A stretch of DNA of 36,314 nt from Fusobacterium sp. (GCA_019416865.1 DXWL01000017.1:1-36314); one strand, 5' to 3'; counted from the stretch's first letter, positions 1-8,060 are shown. Translations and numbers: made by a program. Notes: generated by a model from the sequence alone, not told the origin.

Positions 1-25
1 ATAAATATTTAAGATGGTAAATATT

Positions 26-98
26 TATAATATAAATAAAAATAAATCTTTATTAGCTTATTAAAACTTTTGTTTAAAAAATACAGAAGTTGTATTTA
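26..98 (+). promoter_or_regulatory. Possible promoter region of the autotransporter gene
   Basis: Two weak candidates are visible. TATAAT lies at 26-31. TTGTTT at 70-75 is followed 17 bases later by TATTTA at 93-98. The start of the window also holds a small inverted repeat, TAAATATTT/AAATATTTA, around 3-26. The whole stretch is so AT-rich that such matches arise easily, so the call is tentative. Confidence 0.3.
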
Positions 99-143
99 AG
101 TTATTTAATTTAAAAATTTTATTTACAAAACTGGAGGGATAAT

Positions 144-3100
144 ATGGGAAAAAATTATATTGAAAGTTCTTTAAAAAGATTTTTGAAGAGAAAAGTGAAA
201 ATAACACTGGGGTTAGTAGTTACTTTTTTAATTACTGGAATGGTTGCTTTTGCAGGGGATAAACCTGTGGAAGAAATGAATAATTTTGAAAAAGCTGAAC
301 ATTATTTAACAGGACTTGGAAAAAGCAATATAAAGCAGGGAGAATATAAAGACAGTACAGGAAAATATACAATATCAGTTGCTGAAAATGGAGAGATATC
401 TTTTACAGGATTTGATGTAACAGGGGACGGGAAAGTAGATACAATTCCAAATATTTCTAACAGTGTGATTTCAAAAACTACAAAAGAACTTTTAGAAAGT
501 GGAGCTTTATCAGGAGAATTAAATGTTATAGAAAGTAAAGATGGAGAAAAAGGAACAAATACAGGAATAGTTGTTGGAAAAAACGGACAAAATGGCTCTA
601 AATTAGAAAATAAAGGTATTTTATTAGGAGATGGAATAGGACAATATTTAAACTGGGGAAGTAAAGCTGTCAATTATGGAATTATTATAACTACTGGAGC
701 TCGTGGCGATGGTGGTGGGCAATCATCATTAGGAGGTAAAAATGCTACTGTTGAAAATTATGGAGTTATTTTATCTGAGGGAAATGGACAATATGTTGGA
801 TTTAATATAGAAAATGATAAAAATAATCAGGTTTATAATTTTGGATATATTCAAAGTAAAAATTCTGGACAAATATTAAATAAAGTAGATAGCAATACAA
901 TGTATAACTATGGAGTAATTAATTCTATAAATGGAAATGGACAGGAAATCAGACAAGATGCCTTAAACTCTAAAATAAAAAACTATGGACTTCTTACAGC
1001 AGAAAATAAAGATAAATTTGCTCAATCTGTTACAGGAGAAACAAACAGTGCATATAACTATGGAATTATAAAAGGAAGCAACACTTCACTTATAGAAGTT
1101 AAAGATAACGCAAAAGCATATAATGAAGGAATAATTATCAATACAAATGGAACAGGAATTTATTCAAATGATGTGAATAATAAAGAAAATGTTGTTAATA
1201 ATGGTATGATTGTTATTAATAATACTAAAGGAAATATCACAGATAATTTTATAAATAACGGAGTTGTTTTAAATAGCTCTTTTGAAGTTGTAGATAAAGA
1301 TAATAAAGATGGAATAAATAAAAATGTTGTAGAATTTAAAAACGAAGATACAATAACAAATAATACAGTTGGAGAAGCTGAAACTGGAAAAACAAGCGGA
1401 TATATAAAAAATGGAAGTGTTACTATAGCAGAAAATCTGAAGGATAAAAATCTAAATGCTGTTGTTACAGATGATTTTTCAGGAAAAGCAGTATTCACTT
1501 ATAAAAATGATGAAAATAAAAATTTAAACCTTATAAACACTACTATTACAGGATATTTTACAAATAAAGGAACTCTTCTTGATATTCAATCAGGAGAAAA
1601 ATTTACAATAGCAGGAAATACTGTAATTTCTGCAATAAAAGATAAGGGAGTTTCAGAGGTAACAACTGTCAAACTTTCAAATGGAGCAATCTTAGATATT
1701 GTTGGAAATGCAGAGATTGTGGGAAGTGTTGTAGGAGAAGAAGCAGGAATAGGACTTACAGCAGGTAATGGTGGAAAAGATGAAAAAGGAAATAGAGTAA
1801 CAAAAGAAGAAGCAGACAGACAAGTTAAAACTATATTAATATCAAATGCAGATACAAGCCTTGTTTCAAACGGTATTGTCAAAGCAGAAGATAACTATAC
1901 AGATTTAACTTTTAAAAATATTGAAGCAGAAAAATTTGATATTAATTTTGGAGTAACAGCAGAAAATGAAATTAACAGAATTGTTCTTGGAGAAAATGTT
2001 GTTATCAAAAATGGTATTAATGGAGCAAATATTACAGAAGGAAATGATTTAGAACTTCAAATATCTGAAATAACTAATATTGGCGGAGATATAAAACTTG
2101 GTGCTTCTGATGACAGTATCAGAGTTACTTCAAATAAAGGGTATAATCATACTATAGATATGGGAGCAGGAGAGGATACTCTTAGCCTAAGTGTAATCAG
2201 TGCAGATAGAGGAAATATTTTTGATTATAATGTAATGAACACAGAAAAATTAAACTTAACAGACGGAAACTGGTATATAGGAAAAGGAAAATTAGGATTT
2301 AGTAATAGCAGTAAAGCAAATAACCAAACTTCTTTAAATGTTACAAATGGAAGATTATATGTAGAAATGAACAATAATACAGGAAAAGTTACTACTGATT
2401 TAGATAATATCGTAGATAAAGGAACAGATTTCACAGTATCTGCAACAAAAGGAATAAAATATATTCTTGGAAAAGATTTCAATGTAGGTGTTGGAGATAA
2501 ATTTGTAATTGACACTAACTACAAACTTGGAAATTACACTACAAAAGTTGAAGAAGATGGACAAAAAACAGAAGTAACAAAAACAACAGAAGTATATGGA
2601 GCTTCAATATTTAATACAGAAGTTGATAAAAATGGAGATGTAGTTTTATCTGTTAAAGAAGCTTCTGAAATTAAAAATAAAGATGGAGAAACTCTTGCAA
2701 ATTATAAAGGAGTTTACGATGCAATGCTTGGTTATATATCTAAAGATGATAATTTAAGATATATTGTAAACTATTCAAATGCAAATGAACTTATAGAAGA
2801 AGTAAAAAAAGTTGATACTACAGCTTCTGCATTCTATACAACAGGTTATGCAGTAACAAAAGATGTTACAGATACATATATGTCTATAGTTGATGATTTT
2901 GGAAGAAAAGCAGGGGCAGGAGAATGGATTGCATATGGTAAATATGTAAATTCTGACACTGAATTTGACGGCGGAAAAGCTTCTAAAGGATACGACGGAG
3001 ATATTACAGGTACAGTTGGTATGATTGAATATGGTGTAAATGATACAACATCATACGGAGCTGTATTTGGAAAAGGAGATACAAAAGTGGATATCAACGG

Positions 3101-3740
3101 AGGAGGAAAACTTGACGGAGATAACACTTATGCAGGTCTTTATATGAAACACAAAACTCAAACTGGTATAGATTTAACAGCTAATGTTGGATATACTAAG
3201 AGTGATTTAGATCTTAACCTTGCAACATCAGCTTCAAATTACAATATGATTACAGATGGAAGCTCTGACAGTACAGCTCTTACATTTGCATTAAAAGGAA
3301 CAAAAGATTACAAACTATCTGACAGCATGAGATTACAACCTGTTGTAAGTGCTAGATACAGCCTAATCAATCAAGATGCTGTAGAAAGTAAAGATGCAAA
3401 CTTCAGAATAGACGAGCAAGATGTAACTATATTTGAGGGAGCTTTTGGAGGAAATGTTATAAAAGACTTTGATGTTTATAATGGAACTCTATCTCTTAAA
3501 GCAGGAGCAGAATTTGTTCTTACTGAAGTAAGCAAATCTGATGATGGAAGATACACTCTTTATGGAAAAGATATCACTCTTATTGATGAAGAAGATATTG
3601 CAGATAACAAAATAAGAACTCATGTTGGAGCAGAATATATTCACGAAAACGGTGTTGGAATTGATGCTAAATATGAAATGATATTTACAGATAAAGGAGA
3701 TACAGACAGAATTACAGCTGGAGTATCTTACAAATTCTAA
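144..3740 (+). CDS. Fusobacterial autotransporter (type Va), 1198 aa
   Basis: Predicted surface protein that exports its own passenger through an outer-membrane beta-barrel. The start has GGAGGG at 133-138. Residues 1-37 form a long signal peptide: basic stretch KRFLKRKVK, hydrophobic core, likely cleavage after AFA at residue 37. The motif ESSLKRFLKRK is typical of the conserved N-terminus of fusobacterial autotransporters. The passenger (about 38-920) is rich in Asn, Gly, Lys and Thr and carries degenerate repeats centred on NYGVI/YNYGII/NNGMI at about residues 150-420, as expected for a right-handed beta-helix. Residues from about 924 to the end form the barrel, with alternating strands and the terminal ITAGVSYKF ending in Phe. 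I see no catalytic triad typical of serine-protease autotransporters, so adhesion is a guess. It is probably monocistronic, with hairpins downstream. Confidence 0.93.
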   Translation: MGKNYIESSLKRFLKRKVKITLGLVVTFLITGMVAFAGDKPVEEMNNFEKAEHYLTGLGKSNIKQGEYKDSTGKYTISVAENGEISFTGFDVTGDGKVDTIPNISNSVISKTTKELLESGALSGELNVIESKDGEKGTNTGIVVGKNGQNGSKLENKGILLGDGIGQYLNWGSKAVNYGIIITTGARGDGGGQSSLGGKNATVENYGVILSEGNGQYVGFNIENDKNNQVYNFGYIQSKNSGQILNKVDSNTMYNYGVINSINGNGQEIRQDALNSKIKNYGLLTAENKDKFAQSVTGETNSAYNYGIIKGSNTSLIEVKDNAKAYNEGIIINTNGTGIYSNDVNNKENVVNNGMIVINNTKGNITDNFINNGVVLNSSFEVVDKDNKDGINKNVVEFKNEDTITNNTVGEAETGKTSGYIKNGSVTIAENLKDKNLNAVVTDDFSGKAVFTYKNDENKNLNLINTTITGYFTNKGTLLDIQSGEKFTIAGNTVISAIKDKGVSEVTTVKLSNGAILDIVGNAEIVGSVVGEEAGIGLTAGNGGKDEKGNRVTKEEADRQVKTILISNADTSLVSNGIVKAEDNYTDLTFKNIEAEKFDINFGVTAENEINRIVLGENVVIKNGINGANITEGNDLELQISEITNIGGDIKLGASDDSIRVTSNKGYNHTIDMGAGEDTLSLSVISADRGNIFDYNVMNTEKLNLTDGNWYIGKGKLGFSNSSKANNQTSLNVTNGRLYVEMNNNTGKVTTDLDNIVDKGTDFTVSATKGIKYILGKDFNVGVGDKFVIDTNYKLGNYTTKVEEDGQKTEVTKTTEVYGASIFNTEVDKNGDVVLSVKEASEIKNKDGETLANYKGVYDAMLGYISKDDNLRYIVNYSNANELIEEVKKVDTTASAFYTTGYAVTKDVTDTYMSIVDDFGRKAGAGEWIAYGKYVNSDTEFDGGKASKGYDGDITGTVGMIEYGVNDTTSYGAVFGKGDTKVDINGGGKLDGDNTYAGLYMKHKTQTGIDLTANVGYTKSDLDLNLATSASNYNMITDGSSDSTALTFALKGTKDYKLSDSMRLQPVVSARYSLINQDAVESKDANFRIDEQDVTIFEGAFGGNVIKDFDVYNGTLSLKAGAEFVLTEVSKSDDGRYTLYGKDITLIDEEDIADNKIRTHVGAEYIHENGVGIDAKYEMIFTDKGDTDRITAGVSYKF

Positions 3741-3750
3741 TTAACAAACT

Positions 3751-3832
3751 AATAATTTTCTGTGCTAAGAAATTATTATAAAACTTGTTGCCAAGAGATA
3801 CCTATATTTCCCTAATTCAGTTCTCTTGGCAA
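3751..3832 (+). other. Two hairpins in the 3' region of the autotransporter transcript
   Basis: An 8-bp stem (AATAATTT at 3751-3758, AAATTATT at 3770-3777) is followed by a perfect 11-bp stem (TTGCCAAGAGA at 3788-3798, TCTCTTGGCAA at 3822-3832) with a 23-base loop. Neither has a T-run directly behind it, so they look more like mRNA-stabilising structures or a small 3' RNA than simple terminators. The terminator follows at 3846. Confidence 0.5.
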
Positions 3833-3845
3833 TATCCCTAAAAAA

Positions 3846-3876
3846 ACGGTGTAAATTAATTTTTACACCGTTTTTC
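3846..3876 (+). terminator. Rho-independent terminator after the autotransporter
   Basis: Perfect 10-bp stem ACGGTGTAAA (3846-3855) with TTTACACCGT (3862-3871), followed by a T-run. A-rich sequence precedes it. Confidence 0.85.
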
Positions 3877-3882
3877 TCTTTA

Positions 3883-3891
3883 TGATATAAT
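3883..3891 (+). promoter_or_regulatory. Extended -10 promoter for the fic gene
   Basis: TGATATAAT: an extended -10 TG, one base, then TATAAT at 3886-3891, 33 bases before the fic ATG. The same nine-base string appears at other gene starts here (6677, 29976, 34481). Confidence 0.6.
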
Positions 3892-3923
3892 ATACTTATA
3901 TTAAAAGTCAAAGAGGAGTTATT

Positions 3924-4760
3924 ATGACAAAAACTTATGACAAAATTGAAGAATTAAAAAATAAAGAGATAAAAAAAAATAACTGGGAAATTGCTGTTGG
4001 ATTAAATAAAGTTGACGGTCTTAATCCCTCTCCATATTTAAAAGAGCTTATAATTCAATCTATAAATGGAGAAAGTTCTTATAAAGAAATTGAAGAAAAA
4101 TTATCTAAATATTATGAAAACAGAGATTTAAATAAAAAAGAGGAAAGAGATACCAGAGAATGTGATATTGTTTCTACAAGAATTGCAGAGCTTTTAGAAG
4201 ATGGAGGTTTTACCTTCAGCCCTATATATCTAAAAAGTATACACAGACATCTTTTTCAAGGAGTTTTTGAAGGCTCTATAAAAGATTATGCCGGTGTATT
4301 CAGAGATTACAATATCAGCAAAAAAGAAGATATTTTAAATGGGAAAACTGTAATCTATGGTAATTATCAAGATTTAATGGAATATTTGAAATATGATTTT
4401 GAAGAGGAAAAAAATATTGATTATGCAAAACTTTCTTCTGAAGAACAGGTTAAAAGAATTTCAAAATTTACATCTGCAATATGGCAGGTTCATCCTTTTG
4501 TTGAAGGAAATACAAGAACAACAGCAGTTTTTATTGAAAAATATTTAAGAACTAAAGGATATCATGTTAATAATGATTTGTTTAAGGAAAATTCACTGTT
4601 TTTTAGAAATGCTCTTGTTATATCAAATTTTAGTGATATAACTCTTAAAATATCTCCTGATTTTAAATATTTGCATTCTTTTTTCTCAAAATTGTTAATA
4701 GATTATAATCAAAATTTGTGTGATTTAAAAAATTTTAAAGAAAAATTTACAACAGATTAG
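3924..4760 (+). CDS. Fic family protein with N-terminal VbhA-like domain
   Basis: Fic proteins usually transfer AMP from ATP to a target hydroxyl. The active-site loop is HPFVEGNTRTTA at residues 190-201. The catalytic His190, Phe192, acidic Glu194, Gly195, Asn196 and Arg198 are present. The canonical GNGRxxR is altered to GNTRTTA: Thr197 replaces Gly and Ala201 replaces the second Arg. Residues about 20-65 (IAVGLNKVDGLNPSPYLKEL, then NGESSYKEIEEKL) resemble the VbhA-type antitoxin domain, fused in cis. Its inhibitory motif is degenerate: Leu27 and Asp31 occupy the Ser/Thr and Glu positions, before Gly32. RBS is GAGGAG at about 3911. The MATE gene begins 11 bases after the stop, so the two are probably co-transcribed. 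Fic membership is firm; activity and target are unknown. Confidence 0.9.
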   Translation: MTKTYDKIEELKNKEIKKNNWEIAVGLNKVDGLNPSPYLKELIIQSINGESSYKEIEEKLSKYYENRDLNKKEERDTRECDIVSTRIAELLEDGGFTFSPIYLKSIHRHLFQGVFEGSIKDYAGVFRDYNISKKEDILNGKTVIYGNYQDLMEYLKYDFEEEKNIDYAKLSSEEQVKRISKFTSAIWQVHPFVEGNTRTTAVFIEKYLRTKGYHVNNDLFKENSLFFRNALVISNFSDITLKISPDFKYLHSFFSKLLIDYNQNLCDLKNFKEKFTTD

Positions 4761-4771
4761 GGGGAGAGTAT

Positions 4772-6136
4772 ATGACTGCAGCAGAACATTCAAAAATACA
4801 ATTTAAAAAAATGACTGAAACTCCTGTGCCAAAACTTATTGTTTCTTTGGCAATTCCAACTATTATAAGTATGCTTGTTTCTTCTATATATAATATGGCT
4901 GATACTTTTTTTGTTTCAAAGCTGGGAACAAGTGCTGCAGGGGCTGTTGGAATAGTTTTCTCTCTTATGGCTGTTATTCAGGCTATAGGGTTTGGGCTTG
5001 GAATGGGTTCGGGAAGTAATATATCAAGGCTTTTGGGACAGCAGAAAAACAGCGATGCAGACACTATTGCTTCATCAGGGTTTTTCGCTGCTCTTCTTTT
5101 TGGCTCTTTTCTTACTCTCTTTGGTGTGTTGTTTTTAAATGAACTTATGAGAAATTTGGGGGCAACAGAAACAATTCTTCCCTATGCCAAAGATTATGCT
5201 AAATATATACTGTTTGGTGCTCCTATAATGTGTACATCTTTTGTGATGAATAATATTCTCCGTTCAGAAGGAAAGGCTGCTCTTGCTATGGTAGGGCTTA
5301 CTTTTGGGGGAGTTTTGAATATGATACTTGATCCCATATTTATCTTTACTTTTAATCTTGGGATTTCTGGGGCTGCAATAGCCACTCTTTTCAGTCAGTG
5401 TATAAGCTTTTCTATTCTTATATCTTGGTTTTTGAGAAAAAAAAGTACTACAAGGCTTCACATTAAAAATGTTTCAAAAAAAATCAGCACCTATCTGCTT
5501 ATTGTAAAAACAGGGCTTCCTTCTCTATCTCGTCAATCTCTTGCAAGTATTGCAACAATTACTTTAAATGTCAGTGCCTCTGCTTTTGGAGATTCTGCTG
5601 TTGCTGCAATGTCTATTGTGGGACGGATTTTTATGTTTACAATGTCTGCTCTGATAGGTTTGGGACAAGGATTTCAGCCTGTTATAGGGTATAACTATGG
5701 AGCAAAAAAATATGACAGGGTAAAAGAAGCTATATTTTTTACTACAAAACTGGGAACTGTTATTATGACGGCTTTTGGAGTTTTTGGATTTTTCTTTGCA
5801 CAGGATATTATGGAATTTTTCCGTAAAGAAGATTTGGCTGTTGTGGCAATAGGTACTCTTGCAATAAAAATGCAGTGTCTTGCTCTTCCTACTCACCCAA
5901 CTCTTACTATCTCCAATATGGCTCTTCAGGTTGTGGGAAAATCATGGCAGGGAACATTTCTTGCCTCTGCCAGACAGGGAATATTCTTTCTCCCTCTTAT
6001 AATAATACTTTCACAATCTTTTGGAATTTTTGGAATACAGATAGCACAGCCTATCTCCGATCTCCTTACAGCTCTTATCTCCATTCCTTTTATGGTGATA
6101 TTCTTCAAAGAGATGGATAGAGAAAAAATAGAATAA
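4772..6136 (+). CDS. MATE family multidrug efflux transporter
   Basis: Cation-coupled exporter of the MATE/MOP superfamily in the inner membrane, 454 aa, the normal length for 12 helices. The N-terminal family pattern is clear: PVPKLIVSLAIPTIISMLV, YNMADTFFVSKLG, then GFGLGMGSGSNISRLLGQ. The second half repeats the fold, with GLGQGFQPVIGYNYGAKKYDRV. RBS GGGGAGAG lies at 4760-4767. It follows fic closely and is terminated by the hairpin at 6143. NorM/MepA-like transporters export cationic drugs, but the substrate cannot be read from sequence. Codon use matches the neighbours. Confidence 0.93.
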   Translation: MTAAEHSKIQFKKMTETPVPKLIVSLAIPTIISMLVSSIYNMADTFFVSKLGTSAAGAVGIVFSLMAVIQAIGFGLGMGSGSNISRLLGQQKNSDADTIASSGFFAALLFGSFLTLFGVLFLNELMRNLGATETILPYAKDYAKYILFGAPIMCTSFVMNNILRSEGKAALAMVGLTFGGVLNMILDPIFIFTFNLGISGAAIATLFSQCISFSILISWFLRKKSTTRLHIKNVSKKISTYLLIVKTGLPSLSRQSLASIATITLNVSASAFGDSAVAAMSIVGRIFMFTMSALIGLGQGFQPVIGYNYGAKKYDRVKEAIFFTTKLGTVIMTAFGVFGFFFAQDIMEFFRKEDLAVVAIGTLAIKMQCLALPTHPTLTISNMALQVVGKSWQGTFLASARQGIFFLPLIIILSQSFGIFGIQIAQPISDLLTALISIPFMVIFFKEMDREKIE

Positions 6137-6142
6137 TACAAC

Positions 6143-6167
6143 AAAAGAGGGGAATATCCCCTCTTTT
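6143..6167. terminator. Bidirectional terminator between MATE and ridA
   Basis: Perfect 10-bp stem AAAAGAGGGG (6143-6152) and CCCCTCTTTT (6158-6167), loop AATAT, between convergent genes. The A and T flanks allow use from both sides. Confidence 0.85.
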
Positions 6168-6187
6168 ATAGTTAATACAGAAATTTT

Positions 6188-6204
6188 TCACATCTCTCTT
6201 GTAT
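6188..6204 (+). repeat. Dispersed 17-bp motif, exact copy
   Basis: TCACATCTCTCTTGTAT, preceded by TTT and followed by A. It lies between the MATE terminator and the end of ridA. Identical 17-mers occur at 7124-7140 (minus strand) and 26943-26959. Confidence 0.75.
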
Positions 6205-6207
6205 ATT

Positions 6208-6561
6208 TTATACAGCTGCTGTAACAACTATTTCTACAAGAAGCTCCTCTTCTGCAAGTGCAGCCTCAACACAAGCTCTTGCAGGGAAATGCCCCTCTGC
6301 AATCCACTCGTCCCAAATTTCGTTCATAGCTGCATAATCTTTTATATCTTTCAGATAGATTGTAGCCATCAAAACTTTTGTCTTATCAGTTCCTATCTCT
6401 TTTAAAACTCTGTCTATATTTGCAAGAGTTTCTCTTGTTTGTTGTTTTACATCTTTTTCAGATTCATTCCCTTCAAAGCAACATTGTCCGCAAAGATATG
6501 CTGTCCCATTATGAATTACAGCCTCACTGTATCTTGTTCCAAGATTATGTCTTTTTATCAT
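6208..6561 (-). CDS. ridA: RidA family enamine/imine deaminase
   Basis: Small cytosolic protein of the YjgF/RidA family, which hydrolyses reactive enamine/imine intermediates such as 2-aminoacrylate. At 117 aa it has near-normal length. The start at MIKRHNLGTRYSEAV is chosen because AGGAGGG lies just upstream (about 6569-6575); an upstream in-frame ATG at 6615 lacks a ribosome site. Family marks are the CGQC segment, the helix QQTRETLANIDRVLKEIG, TIYLKDIKDYAAMNEIWDEW, and the PARACVEAALAEEELLVEIVVTAAV end, which contains the conserved substrate-binding Arg of RidA-type members. It stands alone, convergent with MATE and divergent from comB. A variant RidA subfamily is possible. Confidence 0.9.
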   Translation of the reverse strand: MIKRHNLGTRYSEAVIHNGTAYLCGQCCFEGNESEKDVKQQTRETLANIDRVLKEIGTDKTKVLMATIYLKDIKDYAAMNEIWDEWIAEGHFPARACVEAALAEEELLVEIVVTAAV

Positions 6562-6635
6562 AAAAATTCTCCCTCCTAAAAAATTAATCTTATTATAAGA
6601 TACCATATTTTTCAATAAAAAGACAAGAAATTTTT

Positions 6636-6652
6636 ATACAAGGGAAATGCGA
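6636..6652 (-). repeat. Dispersed 17-bp motif, variant copy
   Basis: On the minus strand TCGCATTTCCCTTGTAT, three differences from the exact form. It lies in the ridA/comB divergent intergenic space. Confidence 0.55.
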
Positions 6653-6676
6653 AAACTAAAAAAATTTTTCTCTTTG

Positions 6677-6685
6677 TGATATAAT
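6677..6685 (+). promoter_or_regulatory. Extended -10 promoter for comB
   Basis: TGTGATATAAT contains the extended TG and TATAAT at 6680-6685, 37 bases before the comB ATG. Confidence 0.6.
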
Positions 6686-6722
6686 TATTTTATAAATTTT
6701 AAAATTTATAAGGAGTGTTATT

Positions 6723-7433
6723 ATGAAAGCAGATATAATCTTTACAGCTGATGAGGTTTCACAGGAAAAGGTAAAAGGAAAAATATGTGTGGTAATAGAT
6801 GTTCTTCGTGCTACATCTGTTATGGTTACAGCACTTTCCAATGGTGCTGAAAAAATTTTTCCTTTTAGAGATATAGAAACTATACAAGAGAGATGCAGAA
6901 ATTTAAAAAATATTATTAAATGCGGAGAGAGAAATGCTCTTAAAATAGATGGATTTGATTTGGGAAATTCTCCCTTAGAATTTACAAAAGAAAAAGTTTC
7001 TGGAAAAGATATCTATATGAGTACAACTAACGGAACTAAGGCAGTTGAGAACTGTATTGGAGCTGATGAAATTTTAATCTGCTCTTTCCTAAATCTTCCA
7101 AGTGTGGTAAAAAAACTTATAGAATACAAGAGAGATGTGAATATTGTTTGTGCAGGTACAAATGGGAAATTTTCTCTTGATGATGCTCTTTGTGCTGGTC
7201 TTATTGTAAATGAGCTTATAAAAAGCAATGAAGTAAAAGTCGAGATTGATGATACAGCTCTTGCCCTTGTAAAAATTGCTCAATCAGAAAAATCTATTCC
7301 TGAAATTTTAGAGGGAAGTTATCATTACTCACTTCTTCTATCTCTTGGTTTTCAGAAGGATATGGAGCATATTTTTTCTGTTGGAAAATATTCTGTTGTT
7401 CCTGTTTACCGTGAAGGATATATCAGTAAATAA
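6723..7433 (+). CDS. comB: 2-phosphosulfolactate phosphatase family protein (ComB-like)
   Basis: Matches the ComB family, Mg-dependent acid phosphatases that convert 2-phosphosulfolactate to sulfolactate in coenzyme M synthesis. The 236-aa length is normal. Family marks are the N-terminal VVIDVLRATSVMVTALSNGA, GFDLGNSPLEF, the STTNGTKAV segment and VCAGTNGKFSLDDALCAG. RBS AAGGAG precedes the ATG. No comA or comC homologue lies nearby, so the bacterial role may be sulfolactate formation or another phosphatase function. Two copies of the dispersed 17-bp motif lie inside the gene on the antisense strand (6882-6898 and 7124-7140). They force TAC and AAG codons that are uncommon here. A further copy starts immediately after the stop codon. 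Confidence 0.85.
   Translation: MKADIIFTADEVSQEKVKGKICVVIDVLRATSVMVTALSNGAEKIFPFRDIETIQERCRNLKNIIKCGERNALKIDGFDLGNSPLEFTKEKVSGKDIYMSTTNGTKAVENCIGADEILICSFLNLPSVVKKLIEYKRDVNIVCAGTNGKFSLDDALCAGLIVNELIKSNEVKVEIDDTALALVKIAQSEKSIPEILEGSYHYSLLLSLGFQKDMEHIFSVGKYSVVPVYREGYISK
6882..6898 (-). repeat. Dispersed 17-bp motif inside comB, variant
   Basis: Minus-strand CTGCATCTCTCTTGTAT. It shares the 14-base core CATCTCTCTTGTAT with the exact copies. Confidence 0.55.
7124..7140 (-). repeat. Dispersed 17-bp motif inside comB, exact copy
   Basis: Minus-strand TCACATCTCTCTTGTAT, identical to 6188-6204 and 26943-26959. It encodes YKRDV in the sense frame. Confidence 0.7.
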
Positions 7434-7436
7434 TTT

Positions 7437-7453
7437 TCACATTACTATTGTAT
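7437..7453 (+). repeat. Dispersed 17-bp motif directly behind comB, variant
   Basis: TCACATTACTATTGTAT with TTT in front, beginning right after the comB TAA. Three differences from the exact form. Confidence 0.6.
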
Positions 7454-7489
7454 ATTTTTTTAAATTTAAAATTTTTTATGGAGGATATA

Positions 7490-7960
7490 ATGAAAAAAAC
7501 AAATGCCGTAAGAGAACTTGATCAACATAAAATCCCGTATACTTTAAAGGAATACGAAGTAGATGAGAATGATTTAAGTGCTGTTCATGTGGCTCTTACA
7601 ACAAATACTGATTTGGACAGAATTTTTAAAACACTTTCTCTTTTAAATGAAAAAAATGAACTTATCATTGCTTGTATTCCCGGAGGAGATAACATTGATT
7701 TAAAAAAACTTGCAAAAACTGCAAAGGCTAAGAAAGTGGAAATGCTGCCTCTTAAAGATCTTACTAAATACACTGGATATGTAAGAGGAGGTTGTTCTCC
7801 CCTTGGAATAAGAAAAAAACATGAAACTTTTATCCACGAATCAGCTCTTAAATTTGATACAATTCTTTTAAGCGGCGGAATGAGAGGGCTTCAGATTGAG
7901 ATGAATCCAAAAGATTTAATAGAATATCTGAAAATTACAGTTGGGGATATAGTAGTATAG
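7490..7960 (+). CDS. ybaK: YbaK/EbsC family aminoacyl-tRNA deacylase
   Basis: Cytosolic editing enzyme. YbaK hydrolyses Cys-tRNA(Pro) misacylated by prolyl-tRNA synthetase. The start at MKKTNAVRELDQHKIPY is set by GGAGG at 7480-7484; a longer upstream reading frame has no ribosome site. The 156-aa length matches the family. Marks are TLKEYEVDENDLSAVHVA, the RIFKTLSLLNEKNELIIACIPG region holding the conserved lysine of the editing site, KKLAKTAKAKKVEMLPLKDL, TGYVRGGCSPLGIRKK, and the final ILLSGGMRGLQIEMNPKDL. Variant copies of the 17-bp motif stand before and after it. It may share the comB transcript (56-base gap). Confidence 0.93.
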   Translation: MKKTNAVRELDQHKIPYTLKEYEVDENDLSAVHVALTTNTDLDRIFKTLSLLNEKNELIIACIPGGDNIDLKKLAKTAKAKKVEMLPLKDLTKYTGYVRGGCSPLGIRKKHETFIHESALKFDTILLSGGMRGLQIEMNPKDLIEYLKITVGDIVV

Positions 7961-7969
7961 AAAATTTTT

Positions 7970-7986
7970 TCACATTACCCTTGTAT
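7970..7986 (+). repeat. Dispersed 17-bp motif behind ybaK, variant
   Basis: TCACATTACCCTTGTAT with TTT in front, starting nine bases after the ybaK stop. Three differences from the exact form. Confidence 0.6.
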
Positions 7987-8016
7987 AAATTATAGGAGCT
8001 GTTGCAAATTTGTAAA

Positions 8017-8060
8017 AATAAAATTCTCTACGAAACTATTTTTTCATAGAGAATTTTATT
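8017..8060. terminator. Bidirectional terminator between ybaK and the rep-like gene
   Basis: Perfect 14-bp stem AATAAAATTCTCTA (8017-8030) and TAGAGAATTTTATT (8047-8060), with A-rich and T-rich flanks, between convergent genes. The left arm with its flank (8011-8030) resembles 21228-21247, the end of a structured element, with two differences in 20. Confidence 0.8.

Noticed and set aside
302..3127. Several minus-strand open frames of 90-123 codons opposite the autotransporter
   Set aside because: They are antisense to a clearly coding gene, Pro/Ser/Phe-rich as expected from complementing repeat-rich DNA, and lack ribosome sites.
5194..5896. Antisense frames within the MATE gene
   Set aside because: Overlap a well-conserved transporter and show no family features.
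6188..7986. CRISPR array from regularly repeated 17-mers
   Set aside because: Spacing is irregular (hundreds of bases), orientation is mixed, copies lie in coding sequence and no cas genes are present.
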